From contig JBJXDX010000152.1 in assembly GCA_046154585.1 (NCBI GenBank), positions 1 through 64,000 of the forward strand: 64,000 bases of DNA, written 5' to 3'. This stretch comes from CADEFX01 sp046154585. GTDB taxonomy: Bacteria > Pseudomonadota > Alphaproteobacteria > Rhizobiales > Hyphomicrobiaceae. Position numbers and translations under genes: made by a program. This document shows, in pieces, positions 24,119 through 33,485 of this stretch (position 1 is its first letter; every line of letters begins with the position of its first letter). The notes beneath the pieces were generated by a model, which was not told the DNA's origin, made no database searches, and saw only the letters and a list, made by a program, of their open reading frames with translations.

Positions 24119-24220
24119 TAACGTTCCTATACCGATAACATTACAGCCGACGCGCCGCCATTGTAGCGTCACGCCGTGCCCCCATATGTGCGGCGATGCT
24201 GACTCCGTGGGAGGATCGAC

Positions 24221-24940
24221 ATGACACCCGAAGAACGTGATCTGATTGGCGGCCTGTTCGAGCGCATGCGCGGGATGGGTTTCATCGACAAGGATCGCGA
24301 GGCCGAGGATTTCATTGCCCGGTCCGTCCGGCAGACGCCGGATGCTGCTTACATGCTGGTGCAATCCGTTCTGGTTCAGGAAAACGCCCTGCAGCAGGCA
24401 GGAGACCGCATTGAGGAGCTCGAGGACCGGGTGCGGGAGCTGGAGCGCGGCCAGCCGAGGGCTGCTGCGGCACAGGGCGGCGGAAGCTTCCTCGGCGGGT
24501 TGTTCGGCGGCCGTGGTCAAGACGCGCAGCGCAGCAGCAGCGTGCCGCCGGTCGGCTCGCGGCGCGAGCAGTCACGATACGACGAGCCACAAGGTGGTGG
24601 TTCGCCCTGGGGCCAGCAGCGTGCAGGCGCCTTCGGTCAGGGTGCTCCTATGCAGCAGGCTGGCGGCGGTGGCGGGTTCCTCAAGGGCGCCATGACAACG
24701 GCGGCCGGTGTGGCCGGCGGCATGCTGCTGGCGAACAGCATTAGCGGCATGATGGGCGGCAAAGAAAGCGGCAAGGCCCAGGCTGCCGAGGCTAGTCCCA
24801 AGGCTGAGGAAAGCTCGCCCTACGAGGTGAACCAGAAACCTGAGCAGGCGTCGCACTATCAGGACGCGAACGACAACGACCCCGGCAATTCCGGTGACAG
24901 CTCGTGGGGCGATGGCGGCGGTGGCGATCTCGACATCTGA
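24221..24940 (+). CDS. DUF2076 domain-containing protein
   Basis: A 239-residue protein matching DUF2076 (COG3416): the start MTPEERDLIGGLFERMR, then DREAEDFIARSVRQTPDAAYMLVQSVLVQE, then a short coiled coil (IEELEDRVRELERG). The rest is Gly/Gln-rich with a hydrophobic AMTTAAGVAGGMLLANSI segment followed by GMMGG, and ends in an acidic, Gly-rich tail. The role of the family is unknown; it has been described as a putative periplasmic ligand-binding protein. GGGAGG precedes the ATG. Confidence 0.85.
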   Translation: MTPEERDLIGGLFERMRGMGFIDKDREAEDFIARSVRQTPDAAYMLVQSVLVQENALQQAGDRIEELEDRVRELERGQPRAAAAQGGGSFLGGLFGGRGQDAQRSSSVPPVGSRREQSRYDEPQGGGSPWGQQRAGAFGQGAPMQQAGGGGGFLKGAMTTAAGVAGGMLLANSISGMMGGKESGKAQAAEASPKAEESSPYEVNQKPEQASHYQDANDNDPGNSGDSSWGDGGGGDLDI

Positions 24941-24971
24941 TCCTGCTCCGACCTGAAACGACAAGGGCGGG

Positions 24972-25328
24972 TCACCAGACGCGCCCTTTGCATTGCGACG
25001 GGCGGTAGCTGCCGAAAAACAGCTTCACGTGAGTCAAACTGTGATCGAACGTCGGACTGTACTTTTTGCCTGGAGCGGTGCGCACGGTCGCGTAGGCGTC
25101 GATAAGTTGGCCAACCGTGAACGTTGCCGGTGGAGGCGGGTTGGTGATGCTTGCGACAATGGCAGGCATCCTGAGGTGCGCCTCTGCTTCATCGATGGTG
25201 CCGCAGCCTCGCCGTTTGACCTTGCGGTCCTTCGGACACGTCCACTGGACGTTCCAGTTTCCGCGTGAATCGCGGGCCAGATAGACGTGCTGGACAACGT
25301 GCGCGCCGTCCCATGGGAGGCTCCGGTG
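24972..25328 (-). pseudogene. Tyrosine recombinase (integrase) remnant
   Basis: An open frame from 25328 to 24972 without a start codon before 25169 reads HVYLARDSRGNWNVQWTCPK, then RGCGTIDEAEAHLRM, then FTVGQLIDAYATVR and FDHSLTHVKLFFGSYRPS. This follows the Arm domain and SAM-like N-terminal domain of phage-type integrases. The catalytic domain (R..HxxR..Y) is absent because a stop comes directly after KGRVW. It lies 130 bp downstream of the 3' end of a tRNA-Val gene, a classical integrase attachment arrangement. I judge it a decayed leftover of an integrated element. Confidence 0.5.
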
Positions 25329-25460
25329 TCACGTTATACGCGCTCAAAGCGCACCGGCCGCCTACTTCCTGATCATTTAAATTGCCACGGCACAAAATGC
25401 GCTGATTAAATGCGCAGAAGTCCAATAGGCAGTTATCTTTGTGTATCAGTGCTTTGGTGG

Positions 25461-25535
25461 TGGTGGGCACGACAGGGATCGAACCTGTGACCCCTCCCGT
25501 GTGAAGGGAGTGCTCTACCGCTGAGCTACGCGCCC
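25461..25535 (-). tRNA. tRNA-Val (CAC)
   Basis: A 75-nt tRNA including the encoded CCA. Acceptor GGGCGCG pairs with CGTGCCC (one G-U), the D arm is GCTCAGCGGTAGAGC, the anticodon arm is CTCCC-TTCACAC-GGGAG with anticodon CAC, and the T arm is ACAGG-TTCGATC-CCTGT. Its 3' end faces the integrase remnant. Confidence 0.95.
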
Positions 25536-25543
25536 GGTCCATT

Positions 25544-25580
25544 AGAGCAGGATTGCTTCCAAGCGAAACGATCGCGCTCT
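25544..25580. repeat. Dispersed extragenic repeat, single unit
   Basis: The unit starts AGAGCAGGATTG and ends CGAAACGATCGCGCTCT. The last 17 bases are the exact reverse complement of 42389-42405 behind the RNase J gene. The AGAGC ends make it a partial palindrome. Confidence 0.65.
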
Positions 25581-25640
25581 GGCAGGCGCCTCTTATGGTG
25601 GCGTCTGCCTGGGGCTGTCAAGCGTGCGGGCTGGCGCCGG

Positions 25641-26660
25641 TCAGCCGGTGCGGGCGAAGCGCCCGACCACGGGATAGCCGGGATCGGTGAAGCCCGGAGT
25701 CGAGGGATGGCCCGGCGGCACGAAGTTGTTCACCAGCTTTTCGTCTTCCGCGGTCCAGACGTAGTCGAGGGCGCCGAAGTAACCGGCCCACTGCTCGAAG
25801 GTGCGCGGTCCCGCGATGACCGAGGTAATGGCGTCGTTGTTCAGGATCCAGGCGACGGCGAAGTTCGGCAGCGTCACGCCCTTTTTCTCCGCGTGGGCCT
25901 TGAGCTTCTGCGCAATCTCCAGGGATTCGGGCCGCCACTCTGTTTCCATCATGCGCTTGTCACTGCGGCCGGCACGCGTGTCGGGCGGGGCATTGCTGCC
26001 GGGCTGGTACTTGCCGGAGAGCACGCCGCGGGCGAGCGGACTGTAGGGGGCGACGCCGAGCCCGGCGGCGCGGGCCGCAGGGAAGACTTCCACCTCGGGC
26101 ATGCGGTTCATCAAATTGTAGCAGGGCTGCAGCACCACGGGGTGCGGAGCGCCGGCGTTCTGGCAAGCCATGGTGATTGTCGGGATGTGCCAGGCGCGCA
26201 CGTTGGAGACACCCCAGTAGCGCAGCTTGCCGGCGCGGATCAGGTCGCCGAACGTGCTGGCGACGTCCTCCCACGACACCGCGGGATCGACCCGATGGGT
26301 GTAGTGGATGTCGATGTGGTCGAGGCCGAGGCGCTTGAGCGAGGCATCGACGGCCGCGACCATGTGCCGGCGCGACAGGCCGCGATCGTTGGGGTGGGAG
26401 CTTGTGGGCTGCGCCAGCTTACTCGCCAGCACCCAATGGTCGCGCTTGGCCTTGATGATCCGGCCGACCACCTCCTCGGACCGGCCCTTGGCGTAAACAT
26501 TGGCCGTATCAATGAAATTGACCCCGCTGTCGGTGGCGTGGTCGGCGATGCGCTGGGCTTCCGCCTCAGGCGTTTCGGCACCGAAGGTCAATGTGCCCAG
26601 GCACAACTCCGAGACCTTGAGCCCGCTGCGGCCGAGCGTGCGCATCTTCATTTGAGCCAT
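25641..26660 (-). CDS. Aldo/keto reductase
   Basis: A 339-residue NADPH-dependent oxidoreductase of the AKR superfamily: MRTLGRSGLKVSELCLGT, the catalytic Asp/Tyr region GVNFIDTANVYAKGRSEEVVG, a Lys in WVLASKLAQP, the His in IDIHYTHRVDP and LRYWGVSNVRAW. The C-terminal cofactor site is AITSVIAGPRTFEQW. Family members reduce aldehydes and ketones, and substrate is not evident. It is monocistronic; TusA follows on the same strand upstream with a 40-bp gap. Confidence 0.88.
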   Translation of the reverse strand: MAQMKMRTLGRSGLKVSELCLGTLTFGAETPEAEAQRIADHATDSGVNFIDTANVYAKGRSEEVVGRIIKAKRDHWVLASKLAQPTSSHPNDRGLSRRHMVAAVDASLKRLGLDHIDIHYTHRVDPAVSWEDVASTFGDLIRAGKLRYWGVSNVRAWHIPTITMACQNAGAPHPVVLQPCYNLMNRMPEVEVFPAARAAGLGVAPYSPLARGVLSGKYQPGSNAPPDTRAGRSDKRMMETEWRPESLEIAQKLKAHAEKKGVTLPNFAVAWILNNDAITSVIAGPRTFEQWAGYFGALDYVWTAEDEKLVNNFVPPGHPSTPGFTDPGYPVVGRFARTG

Positions 26661-26701
26661 GATGTGCCTCTTTGGTCTGGTGGATTGCCGCCGCGATGGA
26701 A

Positions 26702-26929
26702 CTACACGGCGCGTTTGATGAGAAAACGGTAGACGCCGGCCGCTTCGCTCTGCTCGAGGAGCTCGTGTGTCGTCTGGCGGCAGAAGGCCTGAAAGTCGGC
26801 GACGGCGCCGAAGTCGGTGGCCAGTACTTCGAGCGTGGCGCCGACGGGAATGTCCTGAATAGCCTTCTTGAGCTTCAAAATCGGCAGGGGACAGTTCAAA
26901 CCCTTGGTGTCGAGCGTCTTGTCGGCCAT
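26702..26929 (-). CDS. tusA: Sulfurtransferase TusA family protein
   Basis: A 75-residue TusA-like persulfide carrier. The family start DTKGLNCPLPILKLKKAI places the sulfur-carrying Cys at residue 13 in a CPxP motif. The body GATLEVLATDFGAVADFQAFCRQT and length fit SirA/TusA. ATG 26929 has GAAGGG upstream. It acts in sulfur transfer, for example to tRNA thiolation or molybdenum cofactor synthesis. TusB/C/D are not nearby. Confidence 0.9.
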   Translation of the reverse strand: MADKTLDTKGLNCPLPILKLKKAIQDIPVGATLEVLATDFGAVADFQAFCRQTTHELLEQSEAAGVYRFLIKRAV

Positions 26930-27161
26930 TCGGACCCTTCTCCAGGATTTCATGTCATGAAGCTAGCATACGCGACCAGCCAGGTGCGTCGAGCGCGTGC
27001 AACTTTGCCGTTAGGGGACCGGCGGTTCAAACTTTGCCGTCACGCTTGCCGTCGGGTGCCGGGCGTTGCAGCATCCGCCCGCCCGGGTGATTCCGGCGTG
27101 GACAACGGTCAGGTTTCGGCCCGGCCGACGCGCCGGGTGGACCCGCGCGATTGGGGGATGG

Positions 27162-29510
27162 ATGGCTGAGGACGGCCAACACGGACGCACCTTCACGTTC
27201 GGTCTCGAGCGTCTCGGCCTGCTGGCGCTCAAGTCGCCCATCGTTTCGGCCATCCTGATTGTCATCCTCTGCGCTGTGGCAGTGCTCGGCCTGCTGCGTC
27301 TCAAGGTCGACGACTCCCTGTCGGAGCTGTTTCGCACCGACACGGCTGAATTCCGGCAATACGAGGCCATCGACCGCCGCTTTCCCTCCAGCGAGTACGA
27401 CATCCTGGTGGTGGTGGAGGGCAAGGACCTGCTGAAGAAGCCTCAGCTCGATGCCTTCAGCCACATGGTCATCGACCTGCAGCTCGCCGACGGCGTCAAC
27501 GGCCTGGTGTCCATGTTGTCCGCGCGCGGCAAGCCGGACGCAACAGGCTACGCGCCTCCGTTGGTGCCGGAACCGCTGCCCGAGGGGGCGGCCTACGACG
27601 AGGTCGTCCGCCAGCTGCTCGACAACGAGATCGTCAAAGGCAAATTCCTGTCGCCGGACGGCACGCTTGCGCTCGCCGTCATCGCGCTGGATCGCGGCTA
27701 TGTGCAGGAAAAGGGCCCGAAGCTCGCCATCGGCGACATCAAGACGACGGCGGAGACGGCGCTCGCCGGAACGGGCCTCAAGCTGCAGCTCACCGGCGCG
27801 CCGATAATACAACTTGAGATCCGCAACGCGGTGGAGCGCGACCAGATCGTCTACAACGGCCTGGGGCTGCTGTTCGGTGCGATCATCGCGGTGGTATTCT
27901 TCCGCCGCGTGTCGCTGATGCTGGCTGCGGCTCTGCCGCCCGTGCTCGCCGTGCTGTGGTCGCTCGGCATGCTGGGATGGCTCGATTTTCGCCTCAACCT
28001 GTTCCTCAACGTCATGACGCCGCTCGTCATGGTGATGGGCTTTGCCGACAGCATGCAGGTGGTGTCGGCGATCCGCATCCGCTTGCGCGAGGGCGACAAC
28101 CGCTTCCAGGCCGTGAACTTCGCGGTACGCGTGGTGGGGCCGGCCTGTGTGCTGGCGCACGGCACGGCGCTGCTGTCGTTCGGGGCGCTGCTGTTCTCGC
28201 AATCGGGGCTGATCCGCACATTTGGCATGGCGGGTGTGCTCTCCACCATCGTGTCGTTCGTCGCCGTGATCCTCGTGCTGCCGGTGCTGGCGGTGCTGTT
28301 CATCCGCAACGAAGCGGCTCTCGCCAAGGCGCGCACGCCGGGCGACGCACTGATGGACAGCCTGGGCGAGTTCGTGGGCTGGGTGGTCGACCGGGTCGTG
28401 CACCGGCCGGTGCTGACGACGCTCATTGCCTTCGTCTCCTTCGTGCTGTGCGGCCTCGCCTATCTGCAGCTCGAGCCGCGCTACCGGCTCGCCGACCAGG
28501 TGCCTGACCGCGAACAGGCGTTGGCCGCGACAGGCCGGCTCGACGAGAAGCTGACCGGCGCCAGCCCGGTGCACATCATGATCGAGTGGAAGAACGGCGA
28601 GCCGCTGTTTTCCGCGCGACCGCTGGAGGTGATCGGCAAGGCGCATGAGGTGCTCGAGAAGACGGCGGGGCTCGGTAACGTGTGGTCGCTCGAGAGCCTG
28701 AGGCGCTGGCTGCGCGAGGCGGGCGATGACCGCATCGAGACGGTGAAGAAGTATGTCGGCATCCTGCCCGAGCATCTCGTGCAGCGGTTCATCGCCAAGG
28801 AGCAGGATGCGGTGCTGGTGACGGGCCGGCTCCCCGATGTGGACTCGAGCCGCATCCTCCCGGTGGTGGAAAAGATCGACCATGCGCTGGACGATGTGCG
28901 CAAGGCCTATCCAGAGTTCAGCATCTCCGTGACGGGGTTGCCCGCCATCGCCGCGCGCAACAGCGCGCGCATGATCGGACAGCTCAACGAGGCACTGCCG
29001 ATCTGCGTCGCCTTCGCGGCGGTGCTGCTGGGTTTGGCGTTCCGCTCCGCCTTCGTGTCGTTCGTGAGCCTGCTGCCGGGCCTGTTTCCGGTGGTGGCCT
29101 CGGGGGCCATCCTTTGGGCCATGGGGGAGGGGCTGGAATTCTCCTCAGTCGTCGCCCTGCTGGTGGTGTTCGGCCTTGCCATCGACGCGCTCATTCACTT
29201 CTTCAACCGCCTGAGCATCGAGGAGCGGCATGAGAGCCGGCCAGATGTCGCCATCCGGCGGGCGCGCGTGCTCGTCGGGCCGGCCATCATCCTGACGACG
29301 ATCGTTCTCGCGTTCGGGCTGGGCGTCACTGTGTTCTCAGACCTGCCGTCGCTGCGCACATTCGGGTTCGTGTGTGGAACGACGTTGCTGGCTTCCCTGG
29401 TGGCGGATCTCGTGTTCCTGCCAGCCCTCATCATGCTGGTACGGCAGGTGTGGCCATCGCGCCATCAGACAAGCGAAACAGCCGCGGCGGATCGCCCTTC
29501 CGTGGGCTAA
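27162..29510 (+). CDS. RND superfamily (MMPL-type) transporter
   Basis: A 782-residue inner-membrane protein with the RND plan in two halves. Each half has one membrane helix, a large periplasmic loop, then five helices. The first half has an N-terminal helix (about 25-45) and VMGFADSMQVVSAI within the helix bundle; the second has FGLAIDALIHFFNR. Sequence style resembles the MMPL/HpnN group of lipid (hopanoid) exporters. GGGGGATGG precedes ATG 27162. No periplasmic adaptor is next to it. Lipid export is a family-based guess. Confidence 0.85.
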   Translation: MAEDGQHGRTFTFGLERLGLLALKSPIVSAILIVILCAVAVLGLLRLKVDDSLSELFRTDTAEFRQYEAIDRRFPSSEYDILVVVEGKDLLKKPQLDAFSHMVIDLQLADGVNGLVSMLSARGKPDATGYAPPLVPEPLPEGAAYDEVVRQLLDNEIVKGKFLSPDGTLALAVIALDRGYVQEKGPKLAIGDIKTTAETALAGTGLKLQLTGAPIIQLEIRNAVERDQIVYNGLGLLFGAIIAVVFFRRVSLMLAAALPPVLAVLWSLGMLGWLDFRLNLFLNVMTPLVMVMGFADSMQVVSAIRIRLREGDNRFQAVNFAVRVVGPACVLAHGTALLSFGALLFSQSGLIRTFGMAGVLSTIVSFVAVILVLPVLAVLFIRNEAALAKARTPGDALMDSLGEFVGWVVDRVVHRPVLTTLIAFVSFVLCGLAYLQLEPRYRLADQVPDREQALAATGRLDEKLTGASPVHIMIEWKNGEPLFSARPLEVIGKAHEVLEKTAGLGNVWSLESLRRWLREAGDDRIETVKKYVGILPEHLVQRFIAKEQDAVLVTGRLPDVDSSRILPVVEKIDHALDDVRKAYPEFSISVTGLPAIAARNSARMIGQLNEALPICVAFAAVLLGLAFRSAFVSFVSLLPGLFPVVASGAILWAMGEGLEFSSVVALLVVFGLAIDALIHFFNRLSIEERHESRPDVAIRRARVLVGPAIILTTIVLAFGLGVTVFSDLPSLRTFGFVCGTTLLASLVADLVFLPALIMLVRQVWPSRHQTSETAAADRPSVG

Positions 29511-29572
29511 AGCGGGCGCCCGCGCTTGTGGCCCGCCATCAGGGTCAGTAGTGTCGCGACGACGAGGAATCG

Positions 29573-30112
29573 ATGGGGACGGGCATGCCAGATTTCCAGA
29601 GGTTTTATCAGTTCGCCAACATGATCAAGGGCTATGCGCTCGCCGTCGGTGTGGCGGTCGCGATCGGCTTCGTGTGGTCGTGGTGGGTGCACCGCCAGCG
29701 TGAGCATGCGGAGGAGCGAGGTGCGAGGGCGCGCGCAGCGTTCCAGCGGCATCTGCACCAGGCCTTGCTGCATCCGGAGCTGGCCGAACCCGTGCTGGGC
29801 GGTCCCGCCGAGATGGTGCGCTACAAGCTGTTCGTCGCAAACCTACTGGCGATCGCCGATGAGGTCCTCATTCTGTCGCCGACGGCTGCCTGGCGCGAAA
29901 CGCTGATACGTCAGCTCGTGCCGCACAGGTCGCTGCTGGTGAGCCGGGAGTTCCGCGACGGCACATATCGCGATTGCACGCCCGACGTTCGCGCGCTGAT
30001 CGATCGCGTTGCCGACAATGGTGCGTCGGCCCGCGTCATGACCTATCCGGACGCCACCGGCCGCGGGGTCGAGCCGCTGCGACAATCCGGTTCCCGTGCA
30101 AACACCGGTTGA
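29573..30112 (+). CDS. Hypothetical membrane protein
   Basis: A 179-residue protein with one N-terminal membrane helix (ALAVGVAVAIGFVWSWWV, about residues 22-39), followed by a charged helical region RQREHAEERGARARAAF, and then a compact region with HPELAEPVLGGPAEMVRYKLF and LVPHRSLLVSREFRDG. No family is recognised. The ATG at 29573 follows GAGGA; an in-frame ATG at 29585 is possible. It lies between the RND transporter and nuoG on the same strand. Confidence 0.6.
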   Translation: MGTGMPDFQRFYQFANMIKGYALAVGVAVAIGFVWSWWVHRQREHAEERGARARAAFQRHLHQALLHPELAEPVLGGPAEMVRYKLFVANLLAIADEVLILSPTAAWRETLIRQLVPHRSLLVSREFRDGTYRDCTPDVRALIDRVADNGASARVMTYPDATGRGVEPLRQSGSRANTG

Positions 30113-30291
30113 GGTAAATCCCCGAACGATGTAGACGCTCTGGCAGGGTGTGTGGGTTCCGGGCGCCCCTCGTACGCGGGTGGGGCGTGCCGGGAATGGA
30201 AGTCCTGCGTGAAGCATGACGGGGCGACGCAAGCGACCAGCCTCTCGCTTGGCCGGCGTGCGTCGTCGCGGGATGTCATCAAGGTCCGGGA

Positions 30292-32397
30292 ATGCCGAAG
30301 AAACTGATCATTGATGGCGGCGAAATTGAGGTTGAAGACGGCATTACGCTGATCCAGGCATGCGAGCAGGCCGGGGTCGAGATCCCCCGCTTCTGCTACC
30401 ACGAGCGCCTGTCGATCGCCGGCAACTGCCGCATGTGCCTGGTTGAGGTGCAGGGCATGCCGAAGCCCATCGCCTCCTGCGCCATGGGCGTCAACGATCT
30501 GCCGCCCAACAAGGACGGAAGCCCTAAGGTCATCAACACGCGCACGCCGATGGTGAGGAAGGCGCGAGAAGGCGTGATGGAATTCCTGCTCATCAATCAT
30601 CCGCTCGACTGCCCGATCTGCGACCAGGGCGGCGAGTGCGATCTGCAGGACCAGGCCATGGCCTATGGCGTCGGCGGATCGCGCTACGAGGAGAACAAGC
30701 GGGCGGTCGAGGAGAAGTATCTCGGGCCGCTCATCAAGACGTTCATGACCCGCTGCATCCAGTGCACGCGGTGCGTGCGCTTCGTTACGGAAGTGGCGGG
30801 TGTCGAGGAGTTGGGCGCCATTGGCCGCGGCGAGGACATGGAGATCACCACCTACCTCGAGCGCGGCATGCTGTCGGAACTGTCGGCCAACGTCAGCGAT
30901 TTGTGTCCGGTCGGAGCGCTCACGCACCGGCCGTGGTCCTACATCTATCGCCCATGGGAGCTGCGCAAGACCGAGTCGATAGACGTGATGGACGCCATGG
31001 GGGCGTCGATCCGGGTCGACTCGCGCGGGCGCGAGGTGCTGCGCATCCTGCCGCGCAACAACGACGCCGTGAACGAGGAGTGGATTACCGACAAGACGCG
31101 GTTCATCGCCGATGGTTTGAGGACGCAGCGGCTCGACCGGCCGTATGTCCGCGACAATGGCAAGCTCGTGCCCGTGAGCTGGGATGCGGCGCTGAAGGTC
31201 GTGGCCGAGAAGCTGGCGATCACGCTGCCCGGGGAGATGGGTGCGATTGCGGGCGATCTCGCCGGCGCCGAGGAGATGTTCGCGCTCAAGGACCTGCTCG
31301 GCCGCCGGGGTGTGGTCAATCTCGATTGCCGGCAGGACGGCGCCAAGCTCGATCCGTCGCTGGGTCGCGGCAGTTATCTCTTCAACACCACGATCGCGGG
31401 CCTCGAGCAGGCCGACGCTATCCTCCTCATCGGAACCAATCCGCGGCTGGAAGCGCCGGTGCTCAACACACGCATCCTGAAGCGCTGGCGCCAGGGTGGC
31501 CTTGCTGTTGGCATCATCGGCGAAAAGGCGGACCTCGGCTACGCGGCGGACTATCTGGGCGCGGGGCCGCAGACCCTCAAGGATGTAGCCGACGGCAAAC
31601 ATCCGTTTGCGGCCGTGCTGCGTGAGGCCAAACGGCCGGTTGTCATCGTCGGGGCGAGTATGGCGGCCCGGACGGATGGCACGGCCGTGCTGGCGCTGGC
31701 GGCGCGGATCGCGCAGACGGCCGGCAAGGACAAGGATGCCGACTGGAGCGTGTTCAATATCCTGCACACAGCGGCGTCGCGTGTGGCGGGTCTGGATTTG
31801 GGCTTCGTGCCCGGTCCCAAGGGCCTCGATACGGCCGGGATCATCAGTGCGGCGGGCGCGGGTGCCGTGAGCCTCGTATGGCTGCTCGGCGCGGACGAGA
31901 TCGACACCGCGAAGCTTGGCGGGGCGTTTGTCATCTATCAGGGCAGCCACGGTGATGCGGGCGCACATCGCGCCGATGTCATCCTGCCGGGCGCGGCTTA
32001 CACGGAGAAAAGCGCCACGTACGTCAACTTCGAAGGGCGGGCGCAGACGACGGCCAAGGCCGTGTTCCCGCCCGGCGAAGCCAAGGAGGATTGGACGATC
32101 CCGCGCGCCATCTCCGGCGTGCTGGCAAGCCCGTTGCCGTACGATACCTTGCCGGCCTTGCGTGCCACCATGTACAAGGTGGCGCCGATGCTGGCGCGTT
32201 TGGAGCAGCTGGACCAAGCCGCCGGCGGCATCGACGCCCTAGTCGCGCGCGGCGGACCGGTCGGCACGGAGCCGTTTGCGTCCTCAATCCGCGATTTCTA
32301 CCCGACCAATCCGATTGCGCGCGCCTCTGCCGTGATGGCCGAGATGAGCGCACTGAAGAAGAGCTTCGAGCAGGGAGCCACCGGAACGCATGGATAG
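30292..32397 (+). CDS. nuoG: NADH-quinone oxidoreductase subunit G
   Basis: A 701-residue complex I peripheral-arm subunit holding iron-sulfur clusters. The 2Fe-2S site is C35/C46/C49/C63. The His-ligated N5 site is H103, C107, C110, C116 (HPLDCPICDQGGEC). A further cluster has C155, C158, C161 (CIQCTRC) plus the Cys in DLCPVGAL. The molybdopterin oxidoreductase-like C-terminal domain follows. Start ATG 30292. It heads the distal nuo cluster; nuoA-F are not upstream in the window. The stop overlaps nuoH by 8 bp. Confidence 0.95.
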   Translation: MPKKLIIDGGEIEVEDGITLIQACEQAGVEIPRFCYHERLSIAGNCRMCLVEVQGMPKPIASCAMGVNDLPPNKDGSPKVINTRTPMVRKAREGVMEFLLINHPLDCPICDQGGECDLQDQAMAYGVGGSRYEENKRAVEEKYLGPLIKTFMTRCIQCTRCVRFVTEVAGVEELGAIGRGEDMEITTYLERGMLSELSANVSDLCPVGALTHRPWSYIYRPWELRKTESIDVMDAMGASIRVDSRGREVLRILPRNNDAVNEEWITDKTRFIADGLRTQRLDRPYVRDNGKLVPVSWDAALKVVAEKLAITLPGEMGAIAGDLAGAEEMFALKDLLGRRGVVNLDCRQDGAKLDPSLGRGSYLFNTTIAGLEQADAILLIGTNPRLEAPVLNTRILKRWRQGGLAVGIIGEKADLGYAADYLGAGPQTLKDVADGKHPFAAVLREAKRPVVIVGASMAARTDGTAVLALAARIAQTAGKDKDADWSVFNILHTAASRVAGLDLGFVPGPKGLDTAGIISAAGAGAVSLVWLLGADEIDTAKLGGAFVIYQGSHGDAGAHRADVILPGAAYTEKSATYVNFEGRAQTTAKAVFPPGEAKEDWTIPRAISGVLASPLPYDTLPALRATMYKVAPMLARLEQLDQAAGGIDALVARGGPVGTEPFASSIRDFYPTNPIARASAVMAEMSALKKSFEQGATGTHG

Positions 32398-33475
32398 CGC
32401 CTGGTCTTGGCTCGACGTCTTGTTCGCTTATCTGGCCCCGCTGCTGCCGTTGCTGGTAATGGTGGGTTGGAGTGTGCTGCTGCTCACGCTGCTGCTGGTC
32501 ATCATCGCCTTCCTGCTGCTGCTCGACCGCAAGGTCTGGGCGGCCGTGCAGATGCGGCGCGGCCCCAATGTGGTCGGGCCGTTCGGCCTGCTGCAGTCGT
32601 TTGCCGACCTTTTGAAGTTCGTTCTGAAGGAGCCGGTGATCCCGTCCGGCGCGGACAAGGGTGTGTTCCTGCTTGCGCCGCTCGTGACGGCGGTGCTCGC
32701 CCTGGCGGCATGGGCCGTGATCCCGGTCTCGGAGAACAGCTGGGGCAAATGGGTGATCTCCGACCTGAACGTCGGCATCCTGTATCTGTTCGCCATCTCC
32801 TCGCTCGGCGTCTACGGCGTCATCATGGGCGGGTGGGCATCGAACTCGAAATATCCGTTCCTTGGATCGCTCAGGTCGGCGGCGCAGATGGTGTCCTACG
32901 AGGTCTCGATCGGCTTCGTCATCATCACGGTGCTGCTGTGCGTGGGCTCGCTCAACATGAGCGACATCGTCAACGCACAGAAGGTGGGGATCGGCACCAA
33001 GCTCGGCCTGCCCAACTCGATGCTGGACTGGTACTGGCTGCCGCTGCTGCCCATGTTCGTGGTGTTCTTCATCTCGGCATTGGCGGAGACGAACCGGCCG
33101 CCGTTCGATCTGGTGGAGGCGGAGTCGGAACTCGTGGCCGGCTTCATGGTGGAGTACTCCTCCACGCCCTACCTGCTGTTCATGCTCGGCGAGTACGTGG
33201 CCATCGTCACGATGTGCGCGCTGACGACGATCCTGTTCCTGGGAGGCTGGCTGCCGCCGTTCGACGTGGCGCCGTTCAACTGGTTCCCTGGCGTCTTCTG
33301 GTTTCTCGCCAAGGTCGTCCTGGTGTTTTTCATGTTCGCCATGGTGAAGGCGATGGTCCCGCGCTACCGCTACGATCAGCTCATGCGGCTCGGCTGGAAG
33401 GTGTTTCTGCCGCTGTCGCTGCTCATGGTGGTGGTGGTTGCGGGCGTGCTTCAGTACGGCGTGTACGCGCAGTAA
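32390..33475 (+). CDS. nuoH: NADH-quinone oxidoreductase subunit H
   Basis: A 361-residue membrane subunit with about eight membrane helices, forming part of the quinone site. Conserved blocks: LLLLDRKVWAAVQMRRGPNVVGPFGL, DLLKFVLKE, and ALAETNRPPFDLVEAESELV with VAGFMVEYS. Start ATG 32390 lies inside the end of nuoG, so translation is coupled. nuoI begins 10 bp after its stop. Confidence 0.95.
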   Translation: MDSAWSWLDVLFAYLAPLLPLLVMVGWSVLLLTLLLVIIAFLLLLDRKVWAAVQMRRGPNVVGPFGLLQSFADLLKFVLKEPVIPSGADKGVFLLAPLVTAVLALAAWAVIPVSENSWGKWVISDLNVGILYLFAISSLGVYGVIMGGWASNSKYPFLGSLRSAAQMVSYEVSIGFVIITVLLCVGSLNMSDIVNAQKVGIGTKLGLPNSMLDWYWLPLLPMFVVFFISALAETNRPPFDLVEAESELVAGFMVEYSSTPYLLFMLGEYVAIVTMCALTTILFLGGWLPPFDVAPFNWFPGVFWFLAKVVLVFFMFAMVKAMVPRYRYDQLMRLGWKVFLPLSLLMVVVVAGVLQYGVYAQ

Positions 33476-33485
33476 GGGATTGCTC

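Noticed and set aside
24962..24988. AAGGGCG...CGCCCTT stem after the DUF2076 gene as a terminator
   Set aside because: The loop is 12 bases and only three T residues follow, so the evidence is too weak to list.
25189..25542. A 117-residue frame starting MDRARSSAVEHSLHTGG
   Set aside because: Its first half is the tRNA-Val sequence translated, a well-known spurious gene call.
27027..28883. A 618-residue frame opposite the RND transporter
   Set aside because: Composition is His/Gln/Arg-rich without any domain; the plus strand carries an obvious membrane transporter.
30043..32217. A 724-residue frame opposite nuoG
   Set aside because: It overlaps the well-supported nuoG along its length and shows no protein-like pattern.
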